A DNA stretch of 64,000 nt from Leeuwenhoekiella marinoflava DSM 3653 (GTDB lineage Bacteria; Bacteroidota; Bacteroidia; Flavobacteriales; Flavobacteriaceae): the NCBI RefSeq assembly GCF_900129005.1, contig NZ_FQUN01000019.1:1-64000 (forward strand). Direction: 5' to 3'. The translations under genes and the position numbers were made by a program. This document shows, piece after piece, positions 36,266 to 45,052 of this stretch. Numbering within the stretch: position 1 is the first letter of the stretch; the number at the start of each line of letters is the position of its first letter. Under the pieces are notes generated by a model, which made no database searches, was not told the DNA's origin, and saw nothing but the letters and a program-made list of their open reading frames with translations.

Positions 36266-37045
36266 ATGAGTATTAAAATCTTTTTTACAATTTGCTTTTT
36301 AGCTATTTCAGCTTCGGTATTTGCTCAAAATACAACGGGTAAGGTCTATGCCGGCGACAAACGCGTTCCGGGTGTTTTGGTTGAAAATAGAACTCAAAAT
36401 AAGAGCACGGTTACTACAGATGCTGGTGATTTTAGTATTGCAGCACGCCTTAATGATTCTTTAGTGTTTAGCGCGCCTTTTATGGAAACACAGTTTTTTA
36501 CGATTGAAAAATATCAATTGGAGAAAGTCTGGGTTGTGGAGCTGAAAGAAAGCCTTAACGAACTCGCTGAGGTAAGGCTTACCGAGGAGCCTAAAGAGAA
36601 AAAATTTGATCAGGCTGAATATGATGCCCAAGTAAATCAGCTGGTGCAAAATGATATCAAACAAAGTCCGCAGGAGTACAGACCTAAATATACCAGTAAT
36701 GGTATAGACTTTATGATGCTGGCTAAGCGTTTTATGGGGCTGTTTAAAAAAGACCCTTCTAAGCAAAAAAAAGAATACGCGCCTATAACCTATGAGCAGT
36801 ATCAAATCCTATTTGCCACAGATGCTTATTTTGATCAAAAATTCTTAAATCGTCAATTGCAAATAGAACCGTATTATCAAAATCTGTTTTTTGAATACTG
36901 TGATGCGATGCAATTGCAAGGAGACTTGTTGTTACCCGAGCGTCAACTGGATCTTCTAGATGCTTTGATGGAGTTGAGTACTGATTTTAGAGCGGAACTT
37001 AAAAAATTTAACGAAGAAGGCGATTTACTTCCGGAAGACCATTAA
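36266..37045 (+). CDS. Secreted protein with carboxypeptidase-regulatory-like N-terminal domain (paralogue B)
   Basis: The 259-residue protein has a signal peptide (MSIKIFFTICFLAISASVFA, then Q) and the same two-part layout as the preceding gene: beta-sandwich (NTTGKVYAGDKRVPGVLVEN) and a helical C-terminal domain (FATDAYFDQKFLNRQLQIE, then FFEYCDAMQ). It follows paralogue A by 28 nt and is probably co-transcribed. The ATG at 36266 is preferred because it starts the signal peptide. Function unknown. Confidence 0.78.
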   Translation: MSIKIFFTICFLAISASVFAQNTTGKVYAGDKRVPGVLVENRTQNKSTVTTDAGDFSIAARLNDSLVFSAPFMETQFFTIEKYQLEKVWVVELKESLNELAEVRLTEEPKEKKFDQAEYDAQVNQLVQNDIKQSPQEYRPKYTSNGIDFMMLAKRFMGLFKKDPSKQKKEYAPITYEQYQILFATDAYFDQKFLNRQLQIEPYYQNLFFEYCDAMQLQGDLLLPERQLDLLDALMELSTDFRAELKKFNEEGDLLPEDH

Positions 37046-37066
37046 CTGTTTTTCAGTTCCTCTGAA

Positions 37067-39148
37067 TCAATTCAGATTAAAGTTCATTCCTATATAAAAA
37101 TTGATAGGCTCTCCCGGGTAATAATAACGCGAAGCTGTGTCGCCAAAACCGGTTGCATTAGGTAAAACCTGTGCAGCGTAATTGGTGTCAAATACATTGT
37201 TTATTCCAGCGTAAACGGCAGTTTCTAATCTATTCAAAAGATTGAAATTGTAATCTGTTCTTAGGTTCATAAGATTATAAGAATCACCGTAAATAGTGTT
37301 GGCATCATCCAGCGGAATACTCCCGTTATGTCTGTAATTGATATTGAATGAATATCGATTTTTATACTTCAGGTCTAATCCTAGGTTTATTACTTTGTCG
37401 GCTACTCCTGTTAGATCGTTTCCGTTATAACTTATGTCATTGTCTGTATATTCATCAAAAGAATAATCATTTAAAGCTAGAGATCCATACGGCTGAAGCA
37501 TCCAATTTGCGCTTAGATTTGTTCTGTAATTCACTAATAATTCCATTCCGTTGTGATCTGTTGCTCCGGCATTCCGTCCCACATATTGGTCATTGCCCAC
37601 GCGTGTTGCCACCAATAAATCATTTACTTGCACCGTATAGAAAGCCAGCTCTGTGTATAGCTTTTTATCAAGCCATAGGGCTTTTAAGCCGAGCTCATAG
37701 TTTACGCCGGTTTCGGGTTTGATTTCAGGATTTATAGCACCTTCGGGAGTCAACGTTTCTGCAACAGTAGGTATGGAGAAACCTCTGCTAACTGTAGCAT
37801 ACAAAAACTTGTCAGCTGCTACTTCATAAGATAATCCGGCTTGTGGCAAAAAGATTCTGGGGTAGGTGTAAACTCCGCTGTTATCTGTGTCAGATTCGTT
37901 GAGGTAATCGTCTAGAACGTACCTGCTGTGATTGTAATTCAGCCCCATGTCAGCTTTGAGTCGCTGCGTAAGCTGCAGACTTACTTGCGCAAAGAGGTTG
38001 AGGTATTTTCGATCTTGCTCCTGATTGCTGAATCGAGCCCCTTGTAAGCTTCCGTTACCGGAATTCTCTTCGTATAAATTTTCAAAGAGTTGTGCTTTGT
38101 AGCTTTCATCGAAATATTCAACACCTATGCTACTTTTCGCAGGAATATTAAAAATCGAGAACTGCGATTTTAGATTGCTTCTAATTCCAAATGCAAACGA
38201 TTCTTCGTCTAAAATATCAAAGGGGCGTGGCTCATAGCCATCGCGGTAATTTGCAAAAACACTGGTCTGCCACGAGTTGTTTTCGTTTATATTCCAAGCA
38301 TAAGAGATACCGGCTAAGGCTTTGTCATAGGATTCGTAGCCCTGAGCTTGCTCCCAGGTAAATGCGGCATTTTGAGGATCGTTGATTAAAGTTTCTTCAT
38401 TAATAGAGCTGGGAATGAAAGCTTTTAAGCGCGTGTAATTCCCGAAGAAGCTAAGCGAACTAACGGCGTTTAAAGCTGTTTTTGCATAGGCTGTATACGT
38501 ATTTCTATTGTAGTTGCTGTTTGCTCGATACCCGTCTTTCTCTAAATGATTATAGCTGATAAAACCCTTTGTTTTGGTGGAAGCTAATGCTGCAGTGGCT
38601 CCACTTTTGAGCAAACCGTAAGAACCTGTGAGTCCGTTAACGCTTACCGAAGTTGTTTTAGGTTTGATTACTGAAATATTTATTGCGCCGCCTAAACCTG
38701 CACCATAACTGCTGGAAGCCGGCCCTTTGATGATTTCAAGACGTTCGATTAAGTTAAGATCCAGATCTTCTAAGGTAGTCTCACCTTCGCCGGTAGTAAG
38801 CGGTATACCTTCAATATAGGCTTTGACGCGGTTTGTAGCATATTGACTGCGCGCGCCCAATCCACGTATGCTGATGCGGCTGGTGTTTAGCGCGCCTTGC
38901 TGCATTTGAATTCCCGGATTTTTATTGATTTCATTAGCTATAGAAAGCGGTGTACCGCGCTGCAAATCTTCGGCATTAATAACATTCACTGCCGCTGGAA
39001 TGCGTTGCAATTTATCTTGAATAGGAGTAGAGGTTAGGATTACTTCCCCTAAAGTATTGCGTACTGAAACAGAATCTGCTGTTACCGGTTCTTGAGCATA
39101 TGCAAAACAAGAAAGTAACAGCAGAAAGCTTAAATTATATTTACTCAT
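37067..39148 (-). CDS. TonB-dependent outer-membrane receptor, PqqU/YncD-like
   Basis: The 693-residue receptor has a signal peptide (MSKYNLSFLLLLSCFAYAQ), a TonB-box-like start (LGEVILTSTPI), a plug domain (AAVNVINAEDLQRGTPLS; ISIRGLGARSQYATNRVKAY; RLEIIKGPASSSYGAGLGG) and a 22-strand barrel ending in F-N-L-N. The plug motif SIRGxGxRSxY followed by V-x-x-Y-x-[ED]-G-I-P resembles E. coli YncD/PqqU, a pyrroloquinoline quinone importer. It lies 3 nt downstream of a PQQ-dependent-type sugar dehydrogenase gene. Inference: it may import PQQ for that enzyme; a siderophore receptor remains possible. Confidence 0.88.
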   Translation of the reverse strand: MSKYNLSFLLLLSCFAYAQEPVTADSVSVRNTLGEVILTSTPIQDKLQRIPAAVNVINAEDLQRGTPLSIANEINKNPGIQMQQGALNTSRISIRGLGARSQYATNRVKAYIEGIPLTTGEGETTLEDLDLNLIERLEIIKGPASSSYGAGLGGAINISVIKPKTTSVSVNGLTGSYGLLKSGATAALASTKTKGFISYNHLEKDGYRANSNYNRNTYTAYAKTALNAVSSLSFFGNYTRLKAFIPSSINEETLINDPQNAAFTWEQAQGYESYDKALAGISYAWNINENNSWQTSVFANYRDGYEPRPFDILDEESFAFGIRSNLKSQFSIFNIPAKSSIGVEYFDESYKAQLFENLYEENSGNGSLQGARFSNQEQDRKYLNLFAQVSLQLTQRLKADMGLNYNHSRYVLDDYLNESDTDNSGVYTYPRIFLPQAGLSYEVAADKFLYATVSRGFSIPTVAETLTPEGAINPEIKPETGVNYELGLKALWLDKKLYTELAFYTVQVNDLLVATRVGNDQYVGRNAGATDHNGMELLVNYRTNLSANWMLQPYGSLALNDYSFDEYTDNDISYNGNDLTGVADKVINLGLDLKYKNRYSFNINYRHNGSIPLDDANTIYGDSYNLMNLRTDYNFNLLNRLETAVYAGINNVFDTNYAAQVLPNATGFGDTASRYYYPGEPINFYIGMNFNLN

Positions 39149-39151
39149 AAA

Positions 39152-40423
39152 TTATTTTACAGATACCCGCCAGATCACTCCGCCGTCATCATCGTTAACT
39201 AAAAGAGAGCCATCCGGGGCTACCGTAGTTGCAACAGGGCGACCATAAACTTCATTTCCATTTTCATCAGGAACAAAACCGGTTAAGAAGTCAATGGGTT
39301 CTTTTGGAATTCCATTTTCAAAAGGAATAAAGACCACTTTGTAGCCAGAGAATGGTTCGCGATTCCAAGATCCGTGTTGCCCCACAAATGCGCCATTTTG
39401 ATACATCTGAGGAAATTGATCTTCGGTATAAAACGTAAACCCTAGTGAAGCCGTGTGAGGCCCTAGAGGCACATCCGGAATAATTGCTTTATCTACCAAA
39501 TCCTGATGTGGATCTTCATTCCATCTTGGGTCATTGATCTGACCGTAGTAGCTGTAAGGCCACCCGTACCAGCCGCCTTTTTTTACGCTCGTTGCATAAT
39601 CAGGAACCAGATTGTTGCCCAACTCATCACGCTCGTTAACAGCAGTCCAAAGATCTCCGGTAACCGGATTCCAGTCCATACCCACAGGGTTTCTCAAACC
39701 TGAAGCATAAACGATTTCTCCGCTTCCGTCAGGATTCACTTCTAGTATATTAGCACGGCGTTCTTCTTTTTCCATTCCTTGCTCCCCTACATTACTGGCA
39801 GAACCTACAGAGATGTAAATTTTATCACCGGCTTCGTTGGTGATGATATTTCGCGTCCAGTGATTGTTATAACCACTTGCAGAGAGTTCGACAATTTTCT
39901 CGCCTTCACCATCTAATTTGGTTTGCCCTTTGGTATATGGGAAGCGGTAAAGCCCATCAGTATTAGCGATGTAGAAATAATCGCCAAGAACCAGCATTCC
40001 GAAGTTTTGATTCAATTTATCTTTAAAAATAAAGCGCTCGTCTATTTTACCATCCTCGTCAGTATCGCGTAAGAGCGTGATTCGGTTGGCGCTATCTTTG
40101 GTGTTAGATTCTGATACAAAAATATCGTTATTAGGTGCTACATACGTCCAGCGTGGATGCTTTAAAGAATCGGCAAAACGCTCTACTTTAAAACCTTCGG
40201 CAGCAATTGGTGTTTTTCCGGCAGGCCAGTCTACCACGTTGCTTTCTTTGGTAACCGACTCTGAGCTAAACGGAGCAGGAAGTTCTAAAGGACCAACAGT
40301 AGTTGTTACAGTAACTGATCCATTGTCAGCAAGCTCTTCTTTTTCATCCTCAGATACTTTAGTATTGTTTTTACAACTGGCCAATGCAAGTAAGCTGGCC
40401 AATAGGTATATGTGTGCTTTCAT
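39152..40423 (-). CDS. PQQ-dependent sugar dehydrogenase (glucose/sorbosone dehydrogenase family) lipoprotein
   Basis: The 423-residue protein has a lipoprotein signal (MKAHIYLLASLLALASC) and a six-bladed GSDH propeller (RWTYVAPNNDIFVSES, YISVGSASNVGEQ, ASGLRNPVGMDWNPVTGDLW, AVNERDELG, GQHGSWNREPFSGYKVVF, LLVNDDDGGVIWRVS). Family members oxidise aldoses with PQQ and Ca2+ in the periplasm. The ATG at 40423 is chosen over a longer frame from 40465 because the lipoprotein signal begins there. Its TonB receptor partner follows with a 3-nt gap. Confidence 0.92.
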   Translation of the reverse strand: MKAHIYLLASLLALASCKNNTKVSEDEKEELADNGSVTVTTTVGPLELPAPFSSESVTKESNVVDWPAGKTPIAAEGFKVERFADSLKHPRWTYVAPNNDIFVSESNTKDSANRITLLRDTDEDGKIDERFIFKDKLNQNFGMLVLGDYFYIANTDGLYRFPYTKGQTKLDGEGEKIVELSASGYNNHWTRNIITNEAGDKIYISVGSASNVGEQGMEKEERRANILEVNPDGSGEIVYASGLRNPVGMDWNPVTGDLWTAVNERDELGNNLVPDYATSVKKGGWYGWPYSYYGQINDPRWNEDPHQDLVDKAIIPDVPLGPHTASLGFTFYTEDQFPQMYQNGAFVGQHGSWNREPFSGYKVVFIPFENGIPKEPIDFLTGFVPDENGNEVYGRPVATTVAPDGSLLVNDDDGGVIWRVSVK

Positions 40424-40904
40424 AGTTAAACATTTTATACGAAAATAAGACTTTGTTTGGCGCATACGCCTTTAGCAAACTGCATTAATATAAGTTTAAC
40501 TGCTTTTATTAATTCTCAGTTCGCACTTATTTAAATAGCGTTTTTAGGCTTCCATATTCATTGATTTGAAATTGAGTAAGTGACTAAGGCTTTAGCTCAT
40601 AACAGAACGATTTATCTTAAAAAAAGGGAGAATACCTTTTGGTGTTATTTGAAAAAATATAAATTTGCGACTTCAAAATGAGCAATAACTACGCTACATA
40701 TAATTTTGTTTTGCCAGTGGCAACTCCGCCCTGAAGCAATTGGCTCCTCATATTACCTTCGGGTAATTATTAAGTTTTACGGAGCTGTAATAATTTGAGG
40801 TATTCAATGAGCCTGTTGTATACCTTTTCCACAACGACAATTACACTTTCCATCTTTTATAATCATTTTAGCAATTTCAAATTGCTGACCTTAATCTTAT
40901 TTTA
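40424..40904. other. Intergenic region between dehydrogenase and SulP genes
   Basis: About 480 nt without a supported ORF. It presumably holds the divergent promoters. A small stable hairpin with a TTCG loop (ATTACC-TTCG-GGTAAT, 40752-40767) lies in the would-be leader of the SulP gene. No riboswitch that I recognise. Confidence 0.45.
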
Positions 40905-42449
40905 ATGAAAAAAGTATTTAACTTATTTGATCTCACTCAAAAAGTCAATTATAAAACAGAAGTATTAGCCGGGTTGACGGTTGCGATGACGATGATACCG
41001 GAGTCGTTATCCTTTGCTATTCTAGCGGGTTTTCCACCATTAATGGGCTTGTATGCCTCATTTATAGCCGGATTGGTTACTGCAATTTTTGGCGGCAGGC
41101 CGGGAATGATTTCTGGTGGAGCAGGAGCTACGGTTATTACGCTTATTGCTTTGATGAATTCTAACGGACTAGAATATGTTTTGGCTGCTGTTGCTTTAGC
41201 AGGAGTTATTCAGATTTTTATAGGACTTTTTAAACTGGGGAAATTCATCAGATTGGTGCCGCATCCGGTAATGTTTGGGTTTGTAAATGGTCTGGCGATC
41301 GTGATTTTTATGTCACAAATCAAACAATTTAAAACCATCGTAAATGGAGAAATTTCCTGGTTAACCGGAACGCCTTTATTGATAATGGTGGGGCTGGTAG
41401 CTTTGACCATTGGTATTGTGATTTTTTTACCAAAATTAACCAAAGCAGTTCCTTCGTCGTTGGTTGCAATTATAGTGGTGTTTCTATTAGTTTATTTTTT
41501 AGGAATAGACACCAAAACGGTAAAGGATATCGCTTCTGTAAGCGGTGGTTTTCCTCCATTTCATATCCCTGAAATTCCGATTTCTTTTGAAACCTTAAAA
41601 ATTATTGCGCCCTATTCTATGGTGATGGCAGCAGTAGGCCTTACCGAAGGTCTGTTAACCTTAAACTTGGTTGATGAGATCACCGAGACCAAAGGAAATG
41701 GGAACCGCGAGTGTGTAGCTCAGGGAGGAGCTAATATATTAAATGGTTTTTTCTTTGGGATGGGGGGCTGCCCGATGATCGCCCAAACACTGGTAAATCT
41801 TTCTGCGGGTTCTCGTGCAAGACTTTCGGGAATTATTGCGGCACTTACGATCTTGACCATTGTTTTGTTTGGAGCTCCGGTTATTGAGAAAGTACCGATG
41901 GCTGCTTTAGTGGGTGTCATGATTATGGTGGCGATAGGAACCTTTGAATGGGTGAGTTTAAAGATTGTAAACAGAGTGCCTAAAAAAGATGTTTTCCTTG
42001 TGATTATTGTTGCGGTAATCACTGTTATTTTACACAACTTGGCTTTAGCAGTGTTAGTCGGAGTTATCCTTTCTGCACTCTTTTTTGCATGGGAAAGCGC
42101 TAAGCGTATTCGGGCTCGTAAATATGTAGATGATGATGGAATTAAACATTACGAGATTTTTGGTCCGTTGTTTTTTGCTTCAACAACCAATTTTATAGAG
42201 AAGTTTGATGTCTTAAATGATCCTGAAGAAGTGATCATAGATTTTAAAGAAAGCCGGGTTTCTGATATGTCTGCCATTGAAGCGCTAAACGTGATTACCC
42301 AGCGCTATCACAAAATAGGTAAAAAGGTACATTTACGATACTTGAGCAAAGATTGTATCCGATTATTAAAGAATGCAGAAGCTATCATTGACGTAAATAT
42401 TATGGAAGATCCCACGTATAAAATCGTTGAAAATCGAATAGAATATTAA
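40905..42449 (+). CDS. SulP family anion transporter with STAS domain
   Basis: The 514-residue inner-membrane protein has an N-terminal conserved region (VLAGLTVAMTMIPESLSFAI), GGRPGMISGGAGATV and about 12-14 hydrophobic segments, then a cytoplasmic STAS domain (about 400-500; VIIDFKESRVSDMSAIEALN). SulP proteins move sulfate, bicarbonate or dicarboxylates. The sequence around GGCPMIAQTLVNLSAGSRAR fits the SulP core. Substrate unknown. A strong terminator follows. Confidence 0.93.
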   Translation: MKKVFNLFDLTQKVNYKTEVLAGLTVAMTMIPESLSFAILAGFPPLMGLYASFIAGLVTAIFGGRPGMISGGAGATVITLIALMNSNGLEYVLAAVALAGVIQIFIGLFKLGKFIRLVPHPVMFGFVNGLAIVIFMSQIKQFKTIVNGEISWLTGTPLLIMVGLVALTIGIVIFLPKLTKAVPSSLVAIIVVFLLVYFLGIDTKTVKDIASVSGGFPPFHIPEIPISFETLKIIAPYSMVMAAVGLTEGLLTLNLVDEITETKGNGNRECVAQGGANILNGFFFGMGGCPMIAQTLVNLSAGSRARLSGIIAALTILTIVLFGAPVIEKVPMAALVGVMIMVAIGTFEWVSLKIVNRVPKKDVFLVIIVAVITVILHNLALAVLVGVILSALFFAWESAKRIRARKYVDDDGIKHYEIFGPLFFASTTNFIEKFDVLNDPEEVIIDFKESRVSDMSAIEALNVITQRYHKIGKKVHLRYLSKDCIRLLKNAEAIIDVNIMEDPTYKIVENRIEY

Positions 42450-42465
42450 AAAAGAGGAGAAGATG

Positions 42466-42509
42466 AATAGAAAAGCCGATTTGAAATTTTCAAATCGGCT
42501 TTTCTATTT
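42466..42509. terminator. Bidirectional terminator
   Basis: Long perfect inverted repeat (AATAGAAAAGCCGATTTGAA and its complement around TTT). It serves the SulP gene (+) and the small minus-strand ORF at 42529. Confidence 0.88.
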
Positions 42510-42528
42510 TAAATCAAGTAAGATTTGC

Positions 42529-42657
42529 TTACTTTTTGTTTTGTTGATTTTTGATGGTTTTCTCATCTATATCAACCTTATTTGTTTTCTCGTTTCTGTT
42601 ACCTGTAGGATTTGTTGGATTCTTTTGTTCTACAGTTCTTTCAAATTTCTTAGCCAT
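42529..42657 (-). CDS. Possible 42-residue basic peptide
   Basis: An ORF below usual length cut-offs, starting MAKKFERTVEQKNPTNPTGN, rich in Lys, Asn and Thr, with no hydrophobic stretch. Support: it ends 20 nt before a bidirectional terminator. It also has an A-rich leader and a TACATTTA near-consensus -7 element (42688-42681) 23 nt upstream. No known family recognised. It could be a spurious ORF. Confidence 0.45.
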   Translation of the reverse strand: MAKKFERTVEQKNPTNPTGNRNEKTNKVDIDEKTIKNQQNKK

Positions 42658-42790
42658 ACTATTTTTCTTTTTTGTTATCCTAAATGTACAAAGCAGAGCT
42701 GTTAAATAATGATAAGAACTTGCTAAAACGAGGTTAAGACTTGTTATGCATCAGGGTTTTATTGACGCCGCCAAAGGGTTTAATAATCCG

Positions 42791-42808
42791 TCCCGATAGC
42801 TATCGGGA
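42791..42808. repeat. Palindrome TCCCGATAGCTATCGGGA, copy 1
   Basis: Perfect 18-nt palindrome just after the trpA stop. A second identical copy lies at 58732-58749. Downstream bases also agree partly (TG.CTCGAA). Confidence 0.85.
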
Positions 42809-42833
42809 TGCCTCGAAATTAGAAGATTTGTAT

Positions 42834-43625
42834 CTAACGAATGTCTTCTGGGCTTGCCCCGAGGTAGTTTATTGATTTGACAAAGCTTGAAATTCCTTCA
42901 ATTCCATTTTCTGTAAGCGTTTTTATAAATGCTGAACCAATAATAGCGCCTTTTGCTGTTTTTGTAGCTGCTTTAAAGGTCTCTCTGTCTTTTATCCCAA
43001 AACCTACGATTTGCGGATTTTTAAGATTTAAAGCAGCAATGCGCTCAAAATAATCAGTTTGCACAGTGCTGAAGCCTGAAGTTTTTCCGGTTGTACTCGC
43101 ACTACTCACCATATAAATAAACCCGTCACTGGCTGCATCTATTTGTTTGATACGCTCATCTGAGGTTTGTGGTGTAATTAAAAAGACCATTTTAAGATCA
43201 TACTTTTCAAAAGTAGCTTTATAATGCGCTTCATATTCAGCGAGCGGAAGATCAGGCATAATGAGTCCGTCAATACCGATTTCTGAACACTCTTTGCAGA
43301 ATTTCTCCACGCCATATTGCAGCATCGGATTAAAATACCCCATCACGATAAGCGGAATAGTTACTGTTTTTCTAATGTCTTTGATCTGATCAAAAAGTTT
43401 AGCCGTGGTCATCCCGTTTTTAAGCGCAGCGGTAGAACTCTCCTGAATGGTAGGTCCGTCTGCTAACGGGTCACTAAACGGAAGCCCAATTTCGATCATA
43501 TCAACCCCGGCTTTAACCAATTCTTCTAATACCGGTACTGTGTCTTCCAATTTGGGATACCCTGCCGTAAAATAGATAGAAAGTAACTTCTTATCTTCCT
43601 GTAATTTTTTATTTATTCTGTTCAT
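42834..43625 (-). CDS. trpA: Tryptophan synthase alpha chain
   Basis: The 263-residue TIM-barrel enzyme cleaves indole-3-glycerol phosphate to indole and glyceraldehyde-3-phosphate. The catalytic Glu lies in MIEIGLPFSDPLADGPTIQ and the catalytic Asp in GLIMPDLPLAEY; the phosphate site is in VGFGIKDRETF. It is the last gene of the trp operon, 219 nt after trpB. Confidence 0.97.
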   Translation of the reverse strand: MNRINKKLQEDKKLLSIYFTAGYPKLEDTVPVLEELVKAGVDMIEIGLPFSDPLADGPTIQESSTAALKNGMTTAKLFDQIKDIRKTVTIPLIVMGYFNPMLQYGVEKFCKECSEIGIDGLIMPDLPLAEYEAHYKATFEKYDLKMVFLITPQTSDERIKQIDAASDGFIYMVSSASTTGKTSGFSTVQTDYFERIAALNLKNPQIVGFGIKDRETFKAATKTAKGAIIGSAFIKTLTENGIEGISSFVKSINYLGASPEDIR

Positions 43626-43844
43626 TATAATATTCTTTTAGTTATTTCCACCCTTCGATTTCACTCAGGATAAACTTCAACGGAAATCTTTTTTATTTAT
43701 GGACTTGCGTTAGGGATTGAGGCTTTGTTGGAGCTCTTTTTTAATGTTGCCGAGTGATTTTCCTCAGAAAATTGTATCGAGGCAAACGTTGAAAAAAGCG
43801 ACTGCCGAAAGCCCGCCCCTGCTCAATAGAGTAGGGGAACGCCC

Positions 43845-45029
43845 TTACGCTAAATCAAAATATTCTATGTAGGTGTTGAGGTCTTTGTCCCCTCTACCAC
43901 TTAAATTAACCACAATTACATCATCTTTCTTAAACTTTCGGTCTTCAAAAATGGCAAGTGCGTGAGAGGATTCAATTGCCGGGATGATACCTTCTAGCTT
44001 ACATAAGTCTAAACCGGCTTGCATCGCGTCAGCATCGGTAACGCTGATGAATTCCCCGCGACCACTTCTAAACAAATGCGCATGCATCGGCCCAACTCCC
44101 GGGTAATCTAGTCCTGCTGAAATGGAATACGGCTCAGTGATCTGACCGTCATCGGTTTGCATCAATAGGGTTTTACTACCATGAATGATCCCTTCTTTGC
44201 CTAAAGCTGAAGTCGCAGCACTTTCCCCGGAATGTATTCCTTTCCCGGCAGCCTCAACAGCTATAATACCTACTTCAGGTTTGTCTAGATAATGATAAAA
44301 AAGTCCGGCAGCGTTACTTCCACCACCAACACAAGCCACAACATAATCCGGGTTTTCACGACCTTCTTTTTCCAGCAATTGTTTTTTAACTTCTTCGGAA
44401 ATCACACTCTGAAAACGCGCAACCATATCCGGATACGGGTGCGGACCAACAACACTACCAATAATATAATGCGTATTGGTAGGATTGTTGATCCAGTCAC
44501 GAATGGCTTCATTGGTAGCGTCTTTAAGCGTTTTACTGCCTGATTCTGCAGAAATGACTGTTGCACCCAGCATTTTCATACGGGCAACATTAGGAGCCTG
44601 ACGTTTGATGTCAATAGCGCCCATATACACAATACACTCTAATCCCATCAATGCACAAACAGTGGCTGTTGCAACCCCATGTTGACCGGCACCGGTCTCA
44701 GCGATGATTCGATTCTTACCCAAGCGCTTCGCCATTAGAATCTGCCCGATGGTGTTGTTTACTTTATGCGCACCCGTGTGACACAAGTCTTCCCGTTTTA
44801 AGTAGACTTTAGTCCCGTATTTTTCAGAAAAGCGCTTCGCATAATAGAGCGGAGTAGGACGACCTACATATTCTTTTAAGAGCTCTTTGAACTCTTCTTG
44901 AAATTCAGGTTCTTGCATCACGCTGATGTAATTCTGGCGTAATTCTTCTACATTAGGATACAGCATCTCGGGGATGTAAGCGCCTCCAAAATCACCGTAA
45001 TATCCTTTTTCGTTTACGTTGTAGTTCAT
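43845..45029 (-). CDS. trpB: Tryptophan synthase beta chain
   Basis: The 394-residue PLP enzyme joins indole and serine. The PLP lysine is in [13 protein letters not shown], the catalytic Glu in [14 protein letters not shown] and the phosphate loop in [10 protein letters not shown]. The conserved start [18 protein letters not shown] confirms the frame. It sits between trpF and trpA; a 219-nt gap of partly palindromic sequence separates it from trpA. Confidence 0.97.
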   Translation of the reverse strand: MNYNVNEKGYYGDFGGAYIPEMLYPNVEELRQNYISVMQEPEFQEEFKELLKEYVGRPTPLYYAKRFSEKYGTKVYLKREDLCHTGAHKVNNTIGQILMAKRLGKNRIIAETGAGQHGVATATVCALMGLECIVYMGAIDIKRQAPNVARMKMLGATVISAESGSKTLKDATNEAIRDWINNPTNTHYIIGSVVGPHPYPDMVARFQSVISEEVKKQLLEKEGRENPDYVVACVGGGSNAAGLFYHYLDKPEVGIIAVEAAGKGIHSGESAATSALGKEGIIHGSKTLLMQTDDGQITEPYSISAGLDYPGVGPMHAHLFRSGRGEFISVTDADAMQAGLDLCKLEGIIPAIESSHALAIFEDRKFKKDDVIVVNLSGRGDKDLNTYIEYFDLA

Positions 45030-45052
45030 AACATCATTTTATTAATTTACCA

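Noticed and set aside
42463-42705. 80-residue Phe/Leu-rich plus-strand ORF
   Set aside because: It begins inside the terminator stem of the SulP gene and lies antisense to the more plausible small basic ORF.
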